A stretch of DNA of 64,000 nucleotides from Starkeya sp. ORNL1 (GTDB lineage: Bacteria; Pseudomonadota; Alphaproteobacteria; Rhizobiales; Xanthobacteraceae). The translations under genes and the position numbers were made by a program. The first letter of the stretch is position 1. Each line of letters begins with the position of its first letter. Below, one piece after another: positions 8,547 through 17,877 of this stretch. The stretch is taken from NCBI RefSeq assembly GCF_012971745.1, contig NZ_CP048834.1, positions 5,961,001 through 6,025,000 of the forward strand, given 5' to 3'. The notes under the pieces were generated by a model. That model was not told the origin of the DNA. It was given only the letters and a program-made list of their open reading frames with translations, and did no database searches.

Positions 8547-9071
8547 ATGACCGAACTTTCCATCACGCTGCTGCCCGAGCAGCCTTCCGACGAACCCGCC
8601 ATCGAGCGGCTGGTGGCCCGCACCTTCGGGCCCGGCCGGTTTGCACGCACCGCCTATCGGCTGCGCGAGGGCAATCCTCATGTGCGCGAGCTCTCCTTCA
8701 CCGCCTATATCGGCACCATGCTGGTCGGCTCGGTGCGGCTCAGCCCGCTGCTGATCGGCGAGGCGCCGGCGCTGCTGCTCGGCCCGCTCACGGTGGAGCC
8801 GCCATTCCGCGCGCACGGTATTGGCCGGCGGCTGGTGGAACGCTCGCTGGAGGCGGCGAATGCGGCGGGGGCGAAGCTGGTGCTGCTGGTCGGCGACGAG
8901 CCCTATTATGGCCGCATGGGCTTCCTGCGCATCCCGCGCGGGCAGGTGACGCTGCCTGGTCCGGTCGATCCGGACCGGGTGCTGGTGTGCCCGCTTCATG
9001 GCGGCGGCATAGAGGGCGTCACCGGGGCGGTGCGGCCGGACTATGTGCGGGTGGAGGCAGTAGGGGCCTGA
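8547..9071 (+). CDS. GNAT family N-acetyltransferase (YhbS-like)
   Basis: The 174-residue product has the GNAT fold. LLGPLTVEPPFRAHGIGRRL near residue 75 holds the acetyl-CoA pyrophosphate-binding R/Q-x-x-G-x-G/A loop (RAHGIG). VLLVGDEPYYGRMGFLRI near residue 112 is the YhbS-type motif. The acceptor is unknown. An Arg-rich leader peptide frame and a hairpin over the ribosome-binding site precede it, suggesting translational control. In some alphaproteobacteria a similar acetyltransferase sits beside ornithine decarboxylase. No decarboxylase gene is visible here, so a polyamine role is only a possibility. Confidence 0.85.
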   Translation: MTELSITLLPEQPSDEPAIERLVARTFGPGRFARTAYRLREGNPHVRELSFTAYIGTMLVGSVRLSPLLIGEAPALLLGPLTVEPPFRAHGIGRRLVERSLEAANAAGAKLVLLVGDEPYYGRMGFLRIPRGQVTLPGPVDPDRVLVCPLHGGGIEGVTGAVRPDYVRVEAVGA

Positions 9072-9089
9072 CCCCTACCGGCCTTCACC

Positions 9090-11156
9090 CTACCGGCCTT
9101 CCCTTGCCCAGGCCGCGGCGATGCCGGCCATCAGGATCAGCAGCCCCGACAGGCCGGCGAACAGCGGGAACAGGCCGAGGCCGCGCACCACGCTGACCTC
9201 GCGCATGGCAAGGCCCATCCAGTCCTCGCCGGCATAGCGCTCGCCGGAGCGTACCGCCACCACGCGCGGCACGCCGCCGGCAAGGTCGGCCATGCGCCAG
9301 ACGCCGCCGTTGGTCGCCGTCACGATGGGTTTCAGCGTCTCCGTGGTCGAGGTGACCTCGGCGAATTCCTTCGGGTTCAGCGGGCCGACATTAACCAGGG
9401 CCGTAAAGGTGCCGTCGGTCGCGCGCCACAGGCCCAGCGTGTCGGCCGGGAAGGTGGCGCGGAACAGCCCCGGTTCGGCGGCGGAGAGCGTCATGGTGCG
9501 GGTCTGGCCGGTCGGCGTGGTCACCGTGACCGGGTTCACCGCATCGCCCATGGTCTGACGCTCGATGACGATGTCGCCGCCGCGCGCCACCATGCGCAGC
9601 CGCTCCTCCTCGAGGTCCGGCTCCTTCATCAGCCAGTGCGAGAGGCGTCGCAGCAGGTCGATATAGGGGCCGCCGCCCTCATAGCCGCGCGCCCACAGCC
9701 AGATATGGTCGGACAGCAACAGCGCGACGCGGCCCTCGCCGACCCGGTCGAGCAGCAGCACCGGCTTGTTGCCGGGAGCCTCGAGCACGCTGGTGCCCTT
9801 GGCGCCATTGGTGTCGATGACGCGGAAGAAGCGGCTCCAGTGCGGCGGGTTGCTCTCCGAGCCCGGCAGCGCGCGGGTCACCGGATGACGCTGGCCGGCA
9901 TCGGTGATGTGCGCGTAATAGGGCTGCTCGGTCATCTTGCCGGTGGGCTCGGCGGGCAGGATGGATTCCAGCGGGGTCTGGAAGATCGATCCGTCCGACA
10001 CATAGTCGGCGCCGGCGGCGACCAGCACGGCGCCGCCCTCGCGGACATAGCGCACGATGTTGTCGAAATAGATCATCGGCAGCACGCCCTGCTGGGCGTA
10101 GCGGTCGAAGATGATCAGGTCGAAATCCTTGATCTTCTGCTGGAACAGCTCGCGAGTCGGGAAGGCGATCAGCGAGAGCTCGTTGATCGGCGTGCCGTCC
10201 TGCTTCTCCGGCGGGCGGAGAATGGTGAAGTGGACGAGATCGACATTGGCGTCCGACTTCAGGAGGTTGCGCCAGGTGCGCTCGCCGACATGGGGCTCGC
10301 CGGAGACGAGCAGCACGCGCAGCTTGTCGCGCACGCCGTCGATGGAGACCGCGGCGCGGTTGTTCACCAGCGTCAGTTCGCCCTGAAGGCCGGCGGCCTC
10401 GATCTCGACGATGTTCGGGCCGGCATGGGTGATCTCGACATTCACTTCCGCCGGCTGGCCGGCGGTGACGATGGGCCGGGCCACCACCTCGCCGTCGCGG
10501 CGCACGGTGACGCCGACGCGGGCGCCGGCGGGCGCGCCCTCGTCCTCGACGCGATAGCCGACGGTCTGGGTCTGGCCGACAATGCCGAAGCGCGGCGTCG
10601 AGGTCAGCGCGACACGGCGGTCGCGCTCGCCGGGATGGCCGGAGATGATGGCGTGCACCGGCGCCCGGAAGCCGAGCGCGGCGGCGGTGGCGGGGATGTC
10701 GTGGACCCGGCCGTCGGTCAGGAAGATGGCGCCGGCGACGCGCTCCGGCGGCACGTCGGCGAGCGCGGCGGAGAGCGCCGTGAACAGGCGGGTGCCGTCG
10801 ACCTCGCCGGAGCCGGACCCTGCCTCCACCCACCGCACCTCGGCATTGGGGAAGCGCTCGAGCCGTTGCTTCAGCTCGGCGCGGGCGGCTTCCGTCATGG
10901 CGGTGCGATCGCCGAATTCCTGGCTGGCGCTCTTGTCGACCACCACCGCGACAACGGTGGAGAGCGGCTCGCGCTCCTCGCTGGTCAGCGACGGGTTGGC
11001 GAGCGCCAGCACGGCAAGCGCGATGGCGAGCGCACGGAACACTGCGCCGCGGGCGCGGGCGACCAGAACGAGAGCCGCAACGAGCAGCGCCACGCCGCCG
11101 ACCGCGATGAGCCAGGGCAGGGGGATGAGCGGATCGAAGGAGAGGCCGAGATTCAT
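9090..11156 (-). CDS. Large membrane protein of the MoxR cluster (vWA/glutamine-amidotransferase-like)
   Basis: The 688-residue product starts with two hydrophobic segments (PLIPLPWLIAVGG and FRALAIALAVLALANPSL) and ends with another (LFPLFAGLSGLLILMAGIAA). Between them lies a von Willebrand-like segment starting VVAVVVDKSASQEFG. A later segment around DLIIFDRYAQQGVLPMIYF resembles the class I glutamine amidotransferase-like fold seen in this family. Its position last in a moxR-DUF58-DUF4159 cluster is conserved in Hyphomicrobiales. The role is unknown; cell-envelope or chaperone-linked functions are proposed for related clusters. I chose the internal ATG (MNLGLSF) as start; an ATG 5 codons upstream is possible. 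Confidence 0.82.
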   Translation of the reverse strand: MNLGLSFDPLIPLPWLIAVGGVALLVAALVLVARARGAVFRALAIALAVLALANPSLTSEEREPLSTVVAVVVDKSASQEFGDRTAMTEAARAELKQRLERFPNAEVRWVEAGSGSGEVDGTRLFTALSAALADVPPERVAGAIFLTDGRVHDIPATAAALGFRAPVHAIISGHPGERDRRVALTSTPRFGIVGQTQTVGYRVEDEGAPAGARVGVTVRRDGEVVARPIVTAGQPAEVNVEITHAGPNIVEIEAAGLQGELTLVNNRAAVSIDGVRDKLRVLLVSGEPHVGERTWRNLLKSDANVDLVHFTILRPPEKQDGTPINELSLIAFPTRELFQQKIKDFDLIIFDRYAQQGVLPMIYFDNIVRYVREGGAVLVAAGADYVSDGSIFQTPLESILPAEPTGKMTEQPYYAHITDAGQRHPVTRALPGSESNPPHWSRFFRVIDTNGAKGTSVLEAPGNKPVLLLDRVGEGRVALLLSDHIWLWARGYEGGGPYIDLLRRLSHWLMKEPDLEEERLRMVARGGDIVIERQTMGDAVNPVTVTTPTGQTRTMTLSAAEPGLFRATFPADTLGLWRATDGTFTALVNVGPLNPKEFAEVTSTTETLKPIVTATNGGVWRMADLAGGVPRVVAVRSGERYAGEDWMGLAMREVSVVRGLGLFPLFAGLSGLLILMAGIAAAWAREGR

Positions 11157-11179
11157 GCGGGACGTCCACATTCATCCGC

Positions 11180-11285
11180 CGTCATCCCGGACGGCCGCAG
11201 GCCGATCCGGGATCGTAGGAAGGTGTTGATCGGCACCTTCTTGCGATCCCGGCTCTCCGGCTGCGCCTGCGGCCGGGATGACGAC
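11180..11285. repeat. Dispersed palindromic repeat, family 3 (GTCATCCCGG type)
   Basis: The outer arms are GTCATCCCGGACGG and its counterpart ending GGCCGGGATGACGAC, with inner GATCCGGGATCG and CGATCCCGG blocks. A second copy in the opposite orientation lies at 40.3 kb. It occupies most of the 157-bp gap between the DUF4159 gene and the last gene of the MoxR cluster, so it probably inserted into the operon. Confidence 0.8.
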
Positions 11286-11313
11286 GTGGGGAATGAGAGG
11301 AAGAAGAAAATCA

Positions 11314-14181
11314 TCACTGCCCCAGTCTTTCGAGCAGCGCGGGTACGTGGACCTGGTCGGCCTTGTAGTTGCCGGTCAGCACGTACATCACGAGGTTCAC
11401 GCCGGCGCGGTAGGCGAACTCGCGTTGCCGCGGTTCGCCGCCGGTCATCGGCAGCAAGGGCTGGCCGTCGTCGGAAACCGCCCAGGCGCCGGCCAGGTCG
11501 TTGGAGGTGATGATGACCGGCGAGACGCCGTCGCCGGCGCGGGCCGGGCGCTCCTCGCCGTCTTCCGTCGGCGGCAGCGCCTCCACCCAGGTGGTGCCGG
11601 TGTTGAAGCGGCCGGGGAAGTCGCGCAGCAGATAGAATGCCTTGGTCAGCACATGGTCGCGCGGCACCGGCTCCAGCTCGGGAATGTCGAGACCGTCGAG
11701 GATAGCGCGCAGCGCATCGTTCTCCGGCGTGCCGGAGCCGTTCGAGCCGGGCAGCACCGTCTCGGCGTCGCGGGTATCGAACAGCACCGTGCCGCCCTGC
11801 TTCATGAAGCTGTCGACGCGGGCGAGCGCGGCCGGCGTCGGCTTCGGCGCATTGGCCAGGATCGGCCAATAGAGCAGCGGGAAGAAGGACAGCTCGTCGC
11901 GCGAGGGGTCGACGCCCATCGGGTCGCCGGCCTCAAGTGCGGTGCGCTGGCCGAGGAAGTCGGTGAGGCCCTTCAGCCCGGCGCGGCTGACCTCGTCGGT
12001 CGCGGCATCGCCGGTGATGACATAAGCGAGCCGCGTGGCGCTGGTCGCCTTCACCGCGAAATCGTCGTCCGCGGGGGTCGGAGCGGCGCGTGCGACAGGT
12101 GGGCCGGCGGGCGGCGGCGGCACTTGCGCGCGGGCATCCGACACGCCGCCAAGCGCCAGGGCGCAGGCGAGCAGCAGGCTCGCCGCGGTAGCGGCGCGGC
12201 GGGTGGTGAGGCGCGCGAGACCGCCGGAGAGCAGGAACACGATCATGGCATCGATCAGCAGCAGTGCGAGCAGCCCGAGCAGCATCGGCGCCCGCAGGTC
12301 GCGCGGTGCGGCCTCGCGATAGGGCTCGATGCGGCCGAGGGAGGACAGGTCGAGCGGGGCCAGCCGATCGCGCGGCAGCAGCGTGTTCACCGCGACAAGG
12401 CCTTCCGGCGGGCCGTAGAAGCCGGGCGGATGGTCGGCGCTGGCGCGGCCATTGAAGCCGGTGGAGATCGCCTTGGCGGTGGGCGTCACCGGGCGGAAGG
12501 CGCCGAAGCCGTCGAGCAGGCGGCTCGGCGCCACGGTCTCGCCGCTCGGCGCCGCGCTGCCGTCATTCGCCGCCGCCTCGGCTGCACTGGCGCCGCCGAG
12601 CGCCACCACGCGGCGCAGCATGTCGACGAAGGCGCCGGAGATCGGCAGGTTCGACCACGAGGTGTCGGCGGTGACGTGGAACAGCACCAGCATGCCGTTG
12701 CCGCGCTTCTCGCCGGTGACGAGAGGCGTGCCGTCGGCGAGCGTCGCCCAGGTGCGTGATTGCAGCAGCCCGTCGGGCTCGGCGAGCACCTGGCGCTGCA
12801 CCGTGACGTCGTCCGGCACGGTGACATCGCGGAACGGGCCTTCGCCGGAGAAGGAGCCCAGCTTCTGCGGCTGCTCCCAGGACAGCGAGCCGCCGAGCAC
12901 GCGCCCGCCACGCCGCAGCATCACTGGCACCAGATCGTCGGAGCCGTTGGCGAGGCGCGGGCCGGCGAAGCGGACCAGCACGCCGCCGCCCTCGATCCAG
13001 CGCGCCAGGCGGTCATGGGTCTCCGGCGGGATGGTCCCGATGTCGGAGAGCACGATGACCGGCAGCTTCTGGTCGATGAAGCGCTCGATGGCTTCCGAGG
13101 TGCCGCGCCCTTCGGACGGGCGCAGATCGGCGAACGGGCCGAGCGCGCGGGTGAGGTAGTAGGAGGGCGCCAGCAGCGGCTGACGCTGGTCGGCGGTGGC
13201 GCCGGAGACCAGGCCGACGGCGCGGCGGCGCCAGCGCTTGTCGAGCAGTTGCACGGCGCCGGCCGAATGCTCGTCGACGACCTCGAGGCGGGCCACCTCA
13301 TTGCGGATCTCGACCGGGGTCTCGAAGCGGGCCTCGGTCTCGCGGGCGCCCGGTTCGAAGGTGAACGGCGCGTCGCCGAGCGGCAGGCCGCGCATGTCGA
13401 GCGCGCGCACCGTGCCTTCACGCGAGGAGGTGTCGCGGTCGCCACGCAACACCTTCACGGTGAGCGCCTCGACGCCATTGTCGGCGGCAGCGAGCGCCAG
13501 CGGCTCGCGCAGGCCGCCGGCGAGCGTGGTGAGCGGATGGTCTCCCACTGCGCGCTTGAGATCGGCGGGAAAGCCGTCCTCATCCGCCAGCTCGATGCCA
13601 TCGGAGAGATAGACGACCGAGGCGTCGGGCGCGGTCTGCAGCGCCTTCTCTAGGCTCGCCAGCGCGGCGTGGCGGTCCGGCAGGTGCGGCACCGGCGCCA
13701 GCGTGCGCAGCCGGTCGCGCGCTTCGCTCGGGCGCAGCACGCGGATGTCGAGCGGCGGCTCGCCGGTGGGGATCAGTATGATGCCGCGATTGCCGAGATC
13801 GGCATCGGCGACCGCGCCCGCGGCGCTGGCGCGCCGTGCTTCCCAGCTGGAGGCGGCCGGCCAGCCGGAATCGATCAACAGCACCACCGGGCCGGACGCC
13901 GCGGGACCGGCGACCGGCGGATTCCAGATCGGGCCGGCCGCGGCGAAGATGACGATGGCGGCGATCAGCAGGCGCAGCGCGGTGAGCCACCACGGGGTGC
14001 GCGCCGGTGTCTCTTCCTTAGGCGGGATGTCGAGCAGCAGGCGGGTCGGCGCGAAGGCGATGCGGCGCGGGCGCGGCGGTACCAGCCGCAGCAGGAACCA
14101 CAGCAGCGGCAGGCCGACCAGCGCCCCAAGGATCAGCGGCGAGGTGAAGGCGAGCGGGAAGGAGCCGAACAAACCCATCAT
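11314..14181 (-). CDS. BatA-like N-terminal / DUF4159 C-terminal membrane protein
   Basis: The 955-residue product begins with the BatA-type double membrane segment: PLILGALVGLPLLWFLLRLV, then FAPTRLLLDI and TALRLLIAAIVIFAAAGPIW. A von Willebrand-like region follows with VLLIDSGWPAASSWEARR. A membrane segment near residue 645 (PMLLGLLALLLIDAMIVFLL) separates it from a C-terminal DUF4159 domain (RLAYVITGD, LSFFPLLYWPI, GGTVLFDTRDAE, FNTGTTWVEA). The gene overlaps the upstream DUF58 stop as ATGA. Its role in the MoxR/DUF58 system is unknown; an envelope-associated function is inferred. Confidence 0.9.
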   Translation of the reverse strand: MMGLFGSFPLAFTSPLILGALVGLPLLWFLLRLVPPRPRRIAFAPTRLLLDIPPKEETPARTPWWLTALRLLIAAIVIFAAAGPIWNPPVAGPAASGPVVLLIDSGWPAASSWEARRASAAGAVADADLGNRGIILIPTGEPPLDIRVLRPSEARDRLRTLAPVPHLPDRHAALASLEKALQTAPDASVVYLSDGIELADEDGFPADLKRAVGDHPLTTLAGGLREPLALAAADNGVEALTVKVLRGDRDTSSREGTVRALDMRGLPLGDAPFTFEPGARETEARFETPVEIRNEVARLEVVDEHSAGAVQLLDKRWRRRAVGLVSGATADQRQPLLAPSYYLTRALGPFADLRPSEGRGTSEAIERFIDQKLPVIVLSDIGTIPPETHDRLARWIEGGGVLVRFAGPRLANGSDDLVPVMLRRGGRVLGGSLSWEQPQKLGSFSGEGPFRDVTVPDDVTVQRQVLAEPDGLLQSRTWATLADGTPLVTGEKRGNGMLVLFHVTADTSWSNLPISGAFVDMLRRVVALGGASAAEAAANDGSAAPSGETVAPSRLLDGFGAFRPVTPTAKAISTGFNGRASADHPPGFYGPPEGLVAVNTLLPRDRLAPLDLSSLGRIEPYREAAPRDLRAPMLLGLLALLLIDAMIVFLLSGGLARLTTRRAATAASLLLACALALGGVSDARAQVPPPPAGPPVARAAPTPADDDFAVKATSATRLAYVITGDAATDEVSRAGLKGLTDFLGQRTALEAGDPMGVDPSRDELSFFPLLYWPILANAPKPTPAALARVDSFMKQGGTVLFDTRDAETVLPGSNGSGTPENDALRAILDGLDIPELEPVPRDHVLTKAFYLLRDFPGRFNTGTTWVEALPPTEDGEERPARAGDGVSPVIITSNDLAGAWAVSDDGQPLLPMTGGEPRQREFAYRAGVNLVMYVLTGNYKADQVHVPALLERLGQ

Positions 14182-15158
14182 GCCGCGCTCTCCGTGGCCG
14201 TGCCCTGCACCCCCTCGTCGTCCATCATATTGGTCGGTCTTGCGGCCTGCGCGTCGGCGAGCGGCACGCCGCCGCTCATACGGGCATGCAGTGCCAGCAG
14301 CAGTTCGCTCGCCGGGCGGTCGGTACGGTGGACAATGAAGGTCCAGGTGCGCCGCTCGGCCTCGTAGCGGATGGCGGCACGGTGGCGGGCGACGCGCTCG
14401 ACATAGTCCTCGCGCACCGTCTCGGCGCGGCCAATGGTCAGCGTGGTGCCGCTCTCAGGCTCGCGAAATTCCACGCGGCCGGAGAACGGGAAGGTTTCTT
14501 CCGCCGGATCGCACACCTGCACCACATGGCCGTGCGCGCCGGTGGCGGACAGGCCGGCGATGCTGGCGATCACTTCGGGAGTCGGGCTCCACAAATCGCC
14601 GAGCACGATCACCTCGGCGAGCGGGGAGGGCGAGAATTTCGGCGGCAGGCTTGGAATATGGCTGCCCTGCATGCTCGGTGCATGGACGATTGCCTCGGCC
14701 ATCTTCTCGACGATGCCGCGGCTTGCCGACGGGCGCATGATGCCGGGAATGCCGACGCGCTCGCCACCCTTCACCAGCAGTTCCGCCAGCGCGAAGGCGA
14801 CGACCAGCGCGCGGTCGCGCTTGGTCTCCCAGACCAAAGGCGAAGCGAACACCATGGAGGGCGACAGGTCCGGCCAGATCCACACGGTGTGGGCGGCTTC
14901 CCATTCGCGCTCGCGGACATAGAGATGATCGTCGCGGGCGGAGCGGCGCCAATCCACGCGGTTCGACGGTTCGCCATCCATGAAGCGGCGGTATTGCCAG
15001 AAATTCTCGCCGGTGCCGGCGCGCCGTCGGCCATGCAGGCCGTGATAGACGCTGGCGGCGATCTTGCGGGCCTCGAGCACGAGGCGTGGCATCGCGGCGA
15101 CAAGGCCTGCTGCATCCTGCGCCGCGCTATGGACGGCGGTATCGGCGTCGAACTCCAC
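14178..15158 (-). CDS. DUF58 domain-containing protein
   Basis: The 326-residue product contains the DUF58 hallmark: a FWQYRRFMDGEPSNRVDWRR stretch near residue 75, then RDDHLYVREREWE. A vWA-like metal-site motif follows (IWPDLSPSMVFASP). DUF58 proteins accompany MoxR AAA+ ATPases in almost all bacteria and are thought to be clients or partners of the ATPase. It has no clear membrane segment, so it is probably peripheral on the cytoplasmic face. It lies 16 bp downstream of moxR and overlaps the DUF4159 gene by 4 bp, so the three genes form one transcription unit. Confidence 0.92.
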   Translation of the reverse strand: MEFDADTAVHSAAQDAAGLVAAMPRLVLEARKIAASVYHGLHGRRRAGTGENFWQYRRFMDGEPSNRVDWRRSARDDHLYVREREWEAAHTVWIWPDLSPSMVFASPLVWETKRDRALVVAFALAELLVKGGERVGIPGIMRPSASRGIVEKMAEAIVHAPSMQGSHIPSLPPKFSPSPLAEVIVLGDLWSPTPEVIASIAGLSATGAHGHVVQVCDPAEETFPFSGRVEFREPESGTTLTIGRAETVREDYVERVARHRAAIRYEAERRTWTFIVHRTDRPASELLLALHARMSGGVPLADAQAARPTNMMDDEGVQGTATESAA

Positions 15159-15174
15159 CCGCTTAAGTCCCCCC

Positions 15175-16185
<1,011 letters not shown>

Positions 16186-16214
16186 TATTTCATGCTCCTG
16201 ACCATTCGCTGGCT

Positions 16215-16245
16215 ATGTTGCATTGCAACATCAAACATTGCAACG
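16215..16245. promoter_or_regulatory. Palindromic operator candidate with an extra half-site
   Basis: ATGTTGCATTGCAACAT is a perfect 17-bp palindrome at 16215-16231. Its right half, CATTGCAAC, recurs at 16236-16244, 15 bp further on. The site lies 30 bp before the moxR start and in the divergent gap to the DUF1285 operon. It is well placed for a regulator binding as a dimer, with a third half-site. Confidence 0.5.
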
Positions 16246-16379
16246 CACCAGGTCGGCATCCATCGGCCGACGGCAATCCGGCTGTCGTAACGTTGAGCTT
16301 ACGCTATCTTGCCACCGCGTCGACCATGCGGCAGTGCATCACGACTGCGCGATTACGCTTGTGTGAAGCGGAAAGACCT

Positions 16380-16967
16380 ATGAATCCAAGCGTTTCGGCG
16401 CGACTTGAGGAATTGGTGAACGCCGCTAAGGCCGTGGATAGAGGCGGCCTACCACCGGTGGAGCGCTGGAATCCGCCGGATTGCGGCGAAATTGACATGC
16501 GAATCGGGCGCGACGGAACGTGGTTCTATGCCGGAACGCCGATCAATCGTCCAGCCATGGTGCGTCTGTTCGCCTCCGTGCTGACGCGCGAGGGCGAGCG
16601 CTACGTACTGGTCACGCCTGTGGAGAAGGTGGGCATTTCCGTCGAAGACGTGCCGTTTCTCGCCGTCGACATGGCGAGCGAGGAGATGGCCGAGGGAAAC
16701 CGCCTGGTTTTCCGCACCAATCTCGACGACCTCGTCTATTGCGACGGGGGCCATCCGCTGCGCTTCGAGACCGATGGCGCGACCGGCGGCCTGCGTCCCT
16801 ATATACATGTGCGCCGCGACCTTTGGGCGCGCCTCACGCCGGCCCTCGCGCTTGACCTTGCCGCCCTCGGCGAGGTGCGGGAGGTAGAGGGGGAGGCGAT
16901 GTTCGGCGTCGCCTCCGCCGGAGCCTTCTTCCCCATAGTGCCGGCCGCGGCGCTGGATATGTCCTGA
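16380..16967 (+). CDS. DUF1285 domain-containing protein
   Basis: The 195-residue product matches DUF1285: LPPVERWNPPDCGEIDMRIG, TWFYAGTPINRPAMVRLFAS, YVLVTPVEKVGISVEDVPF and the C-terminal AFFPIVPA. The function is not known; structures in the family show a two-domain beta fold. The start is fixed by a GGAAAG box 5 nt before the ATG; earlier in-frame codons have none. It is first in a four-gene operon whose members overlap (ATGA-type) with CoA pyrophosphatase, DUF6111 and CCA-adding enzyme. This order is common in Hyphomicrobiales. Confidence 0.9.
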   Translation: MNPSVSARLEELVNAAKAVDRGGLPPVERWNPPDCGEIDMRIGRDGTWFYAGTPINRPAMVRLFASVLTREGERYVLVTPVEKVGISVEDVPFLAVDMASEEMAEGNRLVFRTNLDDLVYCDGGHPLRFETDGATGGLRPYIHVRRDLWARLTPALALDLAALGEVREVEGEAMFGVASAGAFFPIVPAAALDMS

Positions 16968-17614
16968 TGACCGCCTTCGTGCCGCCTCCCGCCGCCTCGT
17001 CCCCCGGCCTCGCCGACTTCCTCGAGCGGGCGCGCACGCGCCTGCATTCCGCCCCGTCGGGCGACGCGCGGGCGGGCGACCATGACCTCATGCCCGAGCT
17101 GCGCGCGCTGGTCGACAGCGCCGCGATCCGCGAGGCCGCGGTGCTGATCCCGGTGATCGCGCGCCCTGAGCCGACGGTGCTGCTGACGCTGCGCTCGGCC
17201 CATCTGCCGAACCATGCCGGGCAGATCGCGTTTCCCGGCGGCAAGGTCGACAAGACCGACACCGATGCCATCGCCACCGCGCTGCGCGAGGCGGAGGAGG
17301 AGGTCGGGCTGGAGCGCGAGCGCGTCGCGCCGCTCGGCTATCTCGACACCTACCTCACCCGGACCGCGTTCCGCATATCGCCGGTGGTGGCGCTGGTGGA
17401 GCCCGGCTTTGGGCTGACGCTGAACCCCGGCGAGGTCGATGAGGCGTTCGAGGTGCCGCTGGAGTTCCTGATGAGCCCCGGCAACCACCAGCGCCATACC
17501 CGCGAGGCCAATGGGCTGACGCGGACCTTCCACGCCATGGCCTATGACCAGCGCTTCATCTGGGGCGTCACCGCCGGCATCCTGCGCAACATGTATGAGA
17601 GGATGTACGGCTGA
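16967..17614 (+). CDS. CoA pyrophosphatase (Nudix hydrolase)
   Basis: The 215-residue product has LRSAHLPNHAGQIAFPGGKV followed by LREAEEEVGL, the Nudix box joined to the upstream CoA-specific signature of the NudL/YeaB family. It cleaves CoA or CoA derivatives into 4'-phosphopantetheine and 3',5'-ADP and needs Mg2+ or Mn2+. It is cytosolic. Its ATG overlaps the DUF1285 stop by one base and its stop overlaps the DUF6111 start, so it is translated within the operon. Confidence 0.92.
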   Translation: MTAFVPPPAASSPGLADFLERARTRLHSAPSGDARAGDHDLMPELRALVDSAAIREAAVLIPVIARPEPTVLLTLRSAHLPNHAGQIAFPGGKVDKTDTDAIATALREAEEEVGLERERVAPLGYLDTYLTRTAFRISPVVALVEPGFGLTLNPGEVDEAFEVPLEFLMSPGNHQRHTREANGLTRTFHAMAYDQRFIWGVTAGILRNMYERMYG

Positions 17615-17877
17615 TGGCGCGCGTCGCTCTCACTGAGCTGTTGCTGTTTCTCGCGCCGTTCATCGTGTTCGCGCTCTATCTGCGCTTCGGGCGGGGGCTC
17701 GATTCCCTGCTGGCCGGGTGGTCGACGACGGCGTTCGCGATCTGCACGCTGATCGCGGTCGTGCTCGTCGCTGGCAGTCTCTACGTCATCGAATGGGAAG
17801 GCCGCGGGCCGACCAAGGGCCGCTACGTGCCGCCCGCCTGGAAGGATGGCGTGCTCACCCCGGGGCATATCGAATGA
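17614..17877 (+). CDS. DUF6111 family small membrane protein
   Basis: The 87-residue protein has two membrane segments (ELLLFLAPFIVFALYLRF and AFAICTLIAVVLVAGSLYVI) and a short polar tail with GRYVPPAWKDG, matching DUF6111. No function is established. It is sandwiched with stop/start overlaps between the CoA pyrophosphatase gene and the CCA-adding enzyme gene, a neighbourhood conserved in related alphaproteobacteria. Confidence 0.85.
   Translation: MARVALTELLLFLAPFIVFALYLRFGRGLDSLLAGWSTTAFAICTLIAVVLVAGSLYVIEWEGRGPTKGRYVPPAWKDGVLTPGHIE

Noticed and set aside
9636..11510. A 624-codon plus-strand open frame
   Set aside because: It lies antisense to the large membrane-protein gene of the MoxR cluster and gives a low-complexity sequence rich in Gly, Ala, Arg and His with no recognisable domain. 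It is a by-product of high GC.
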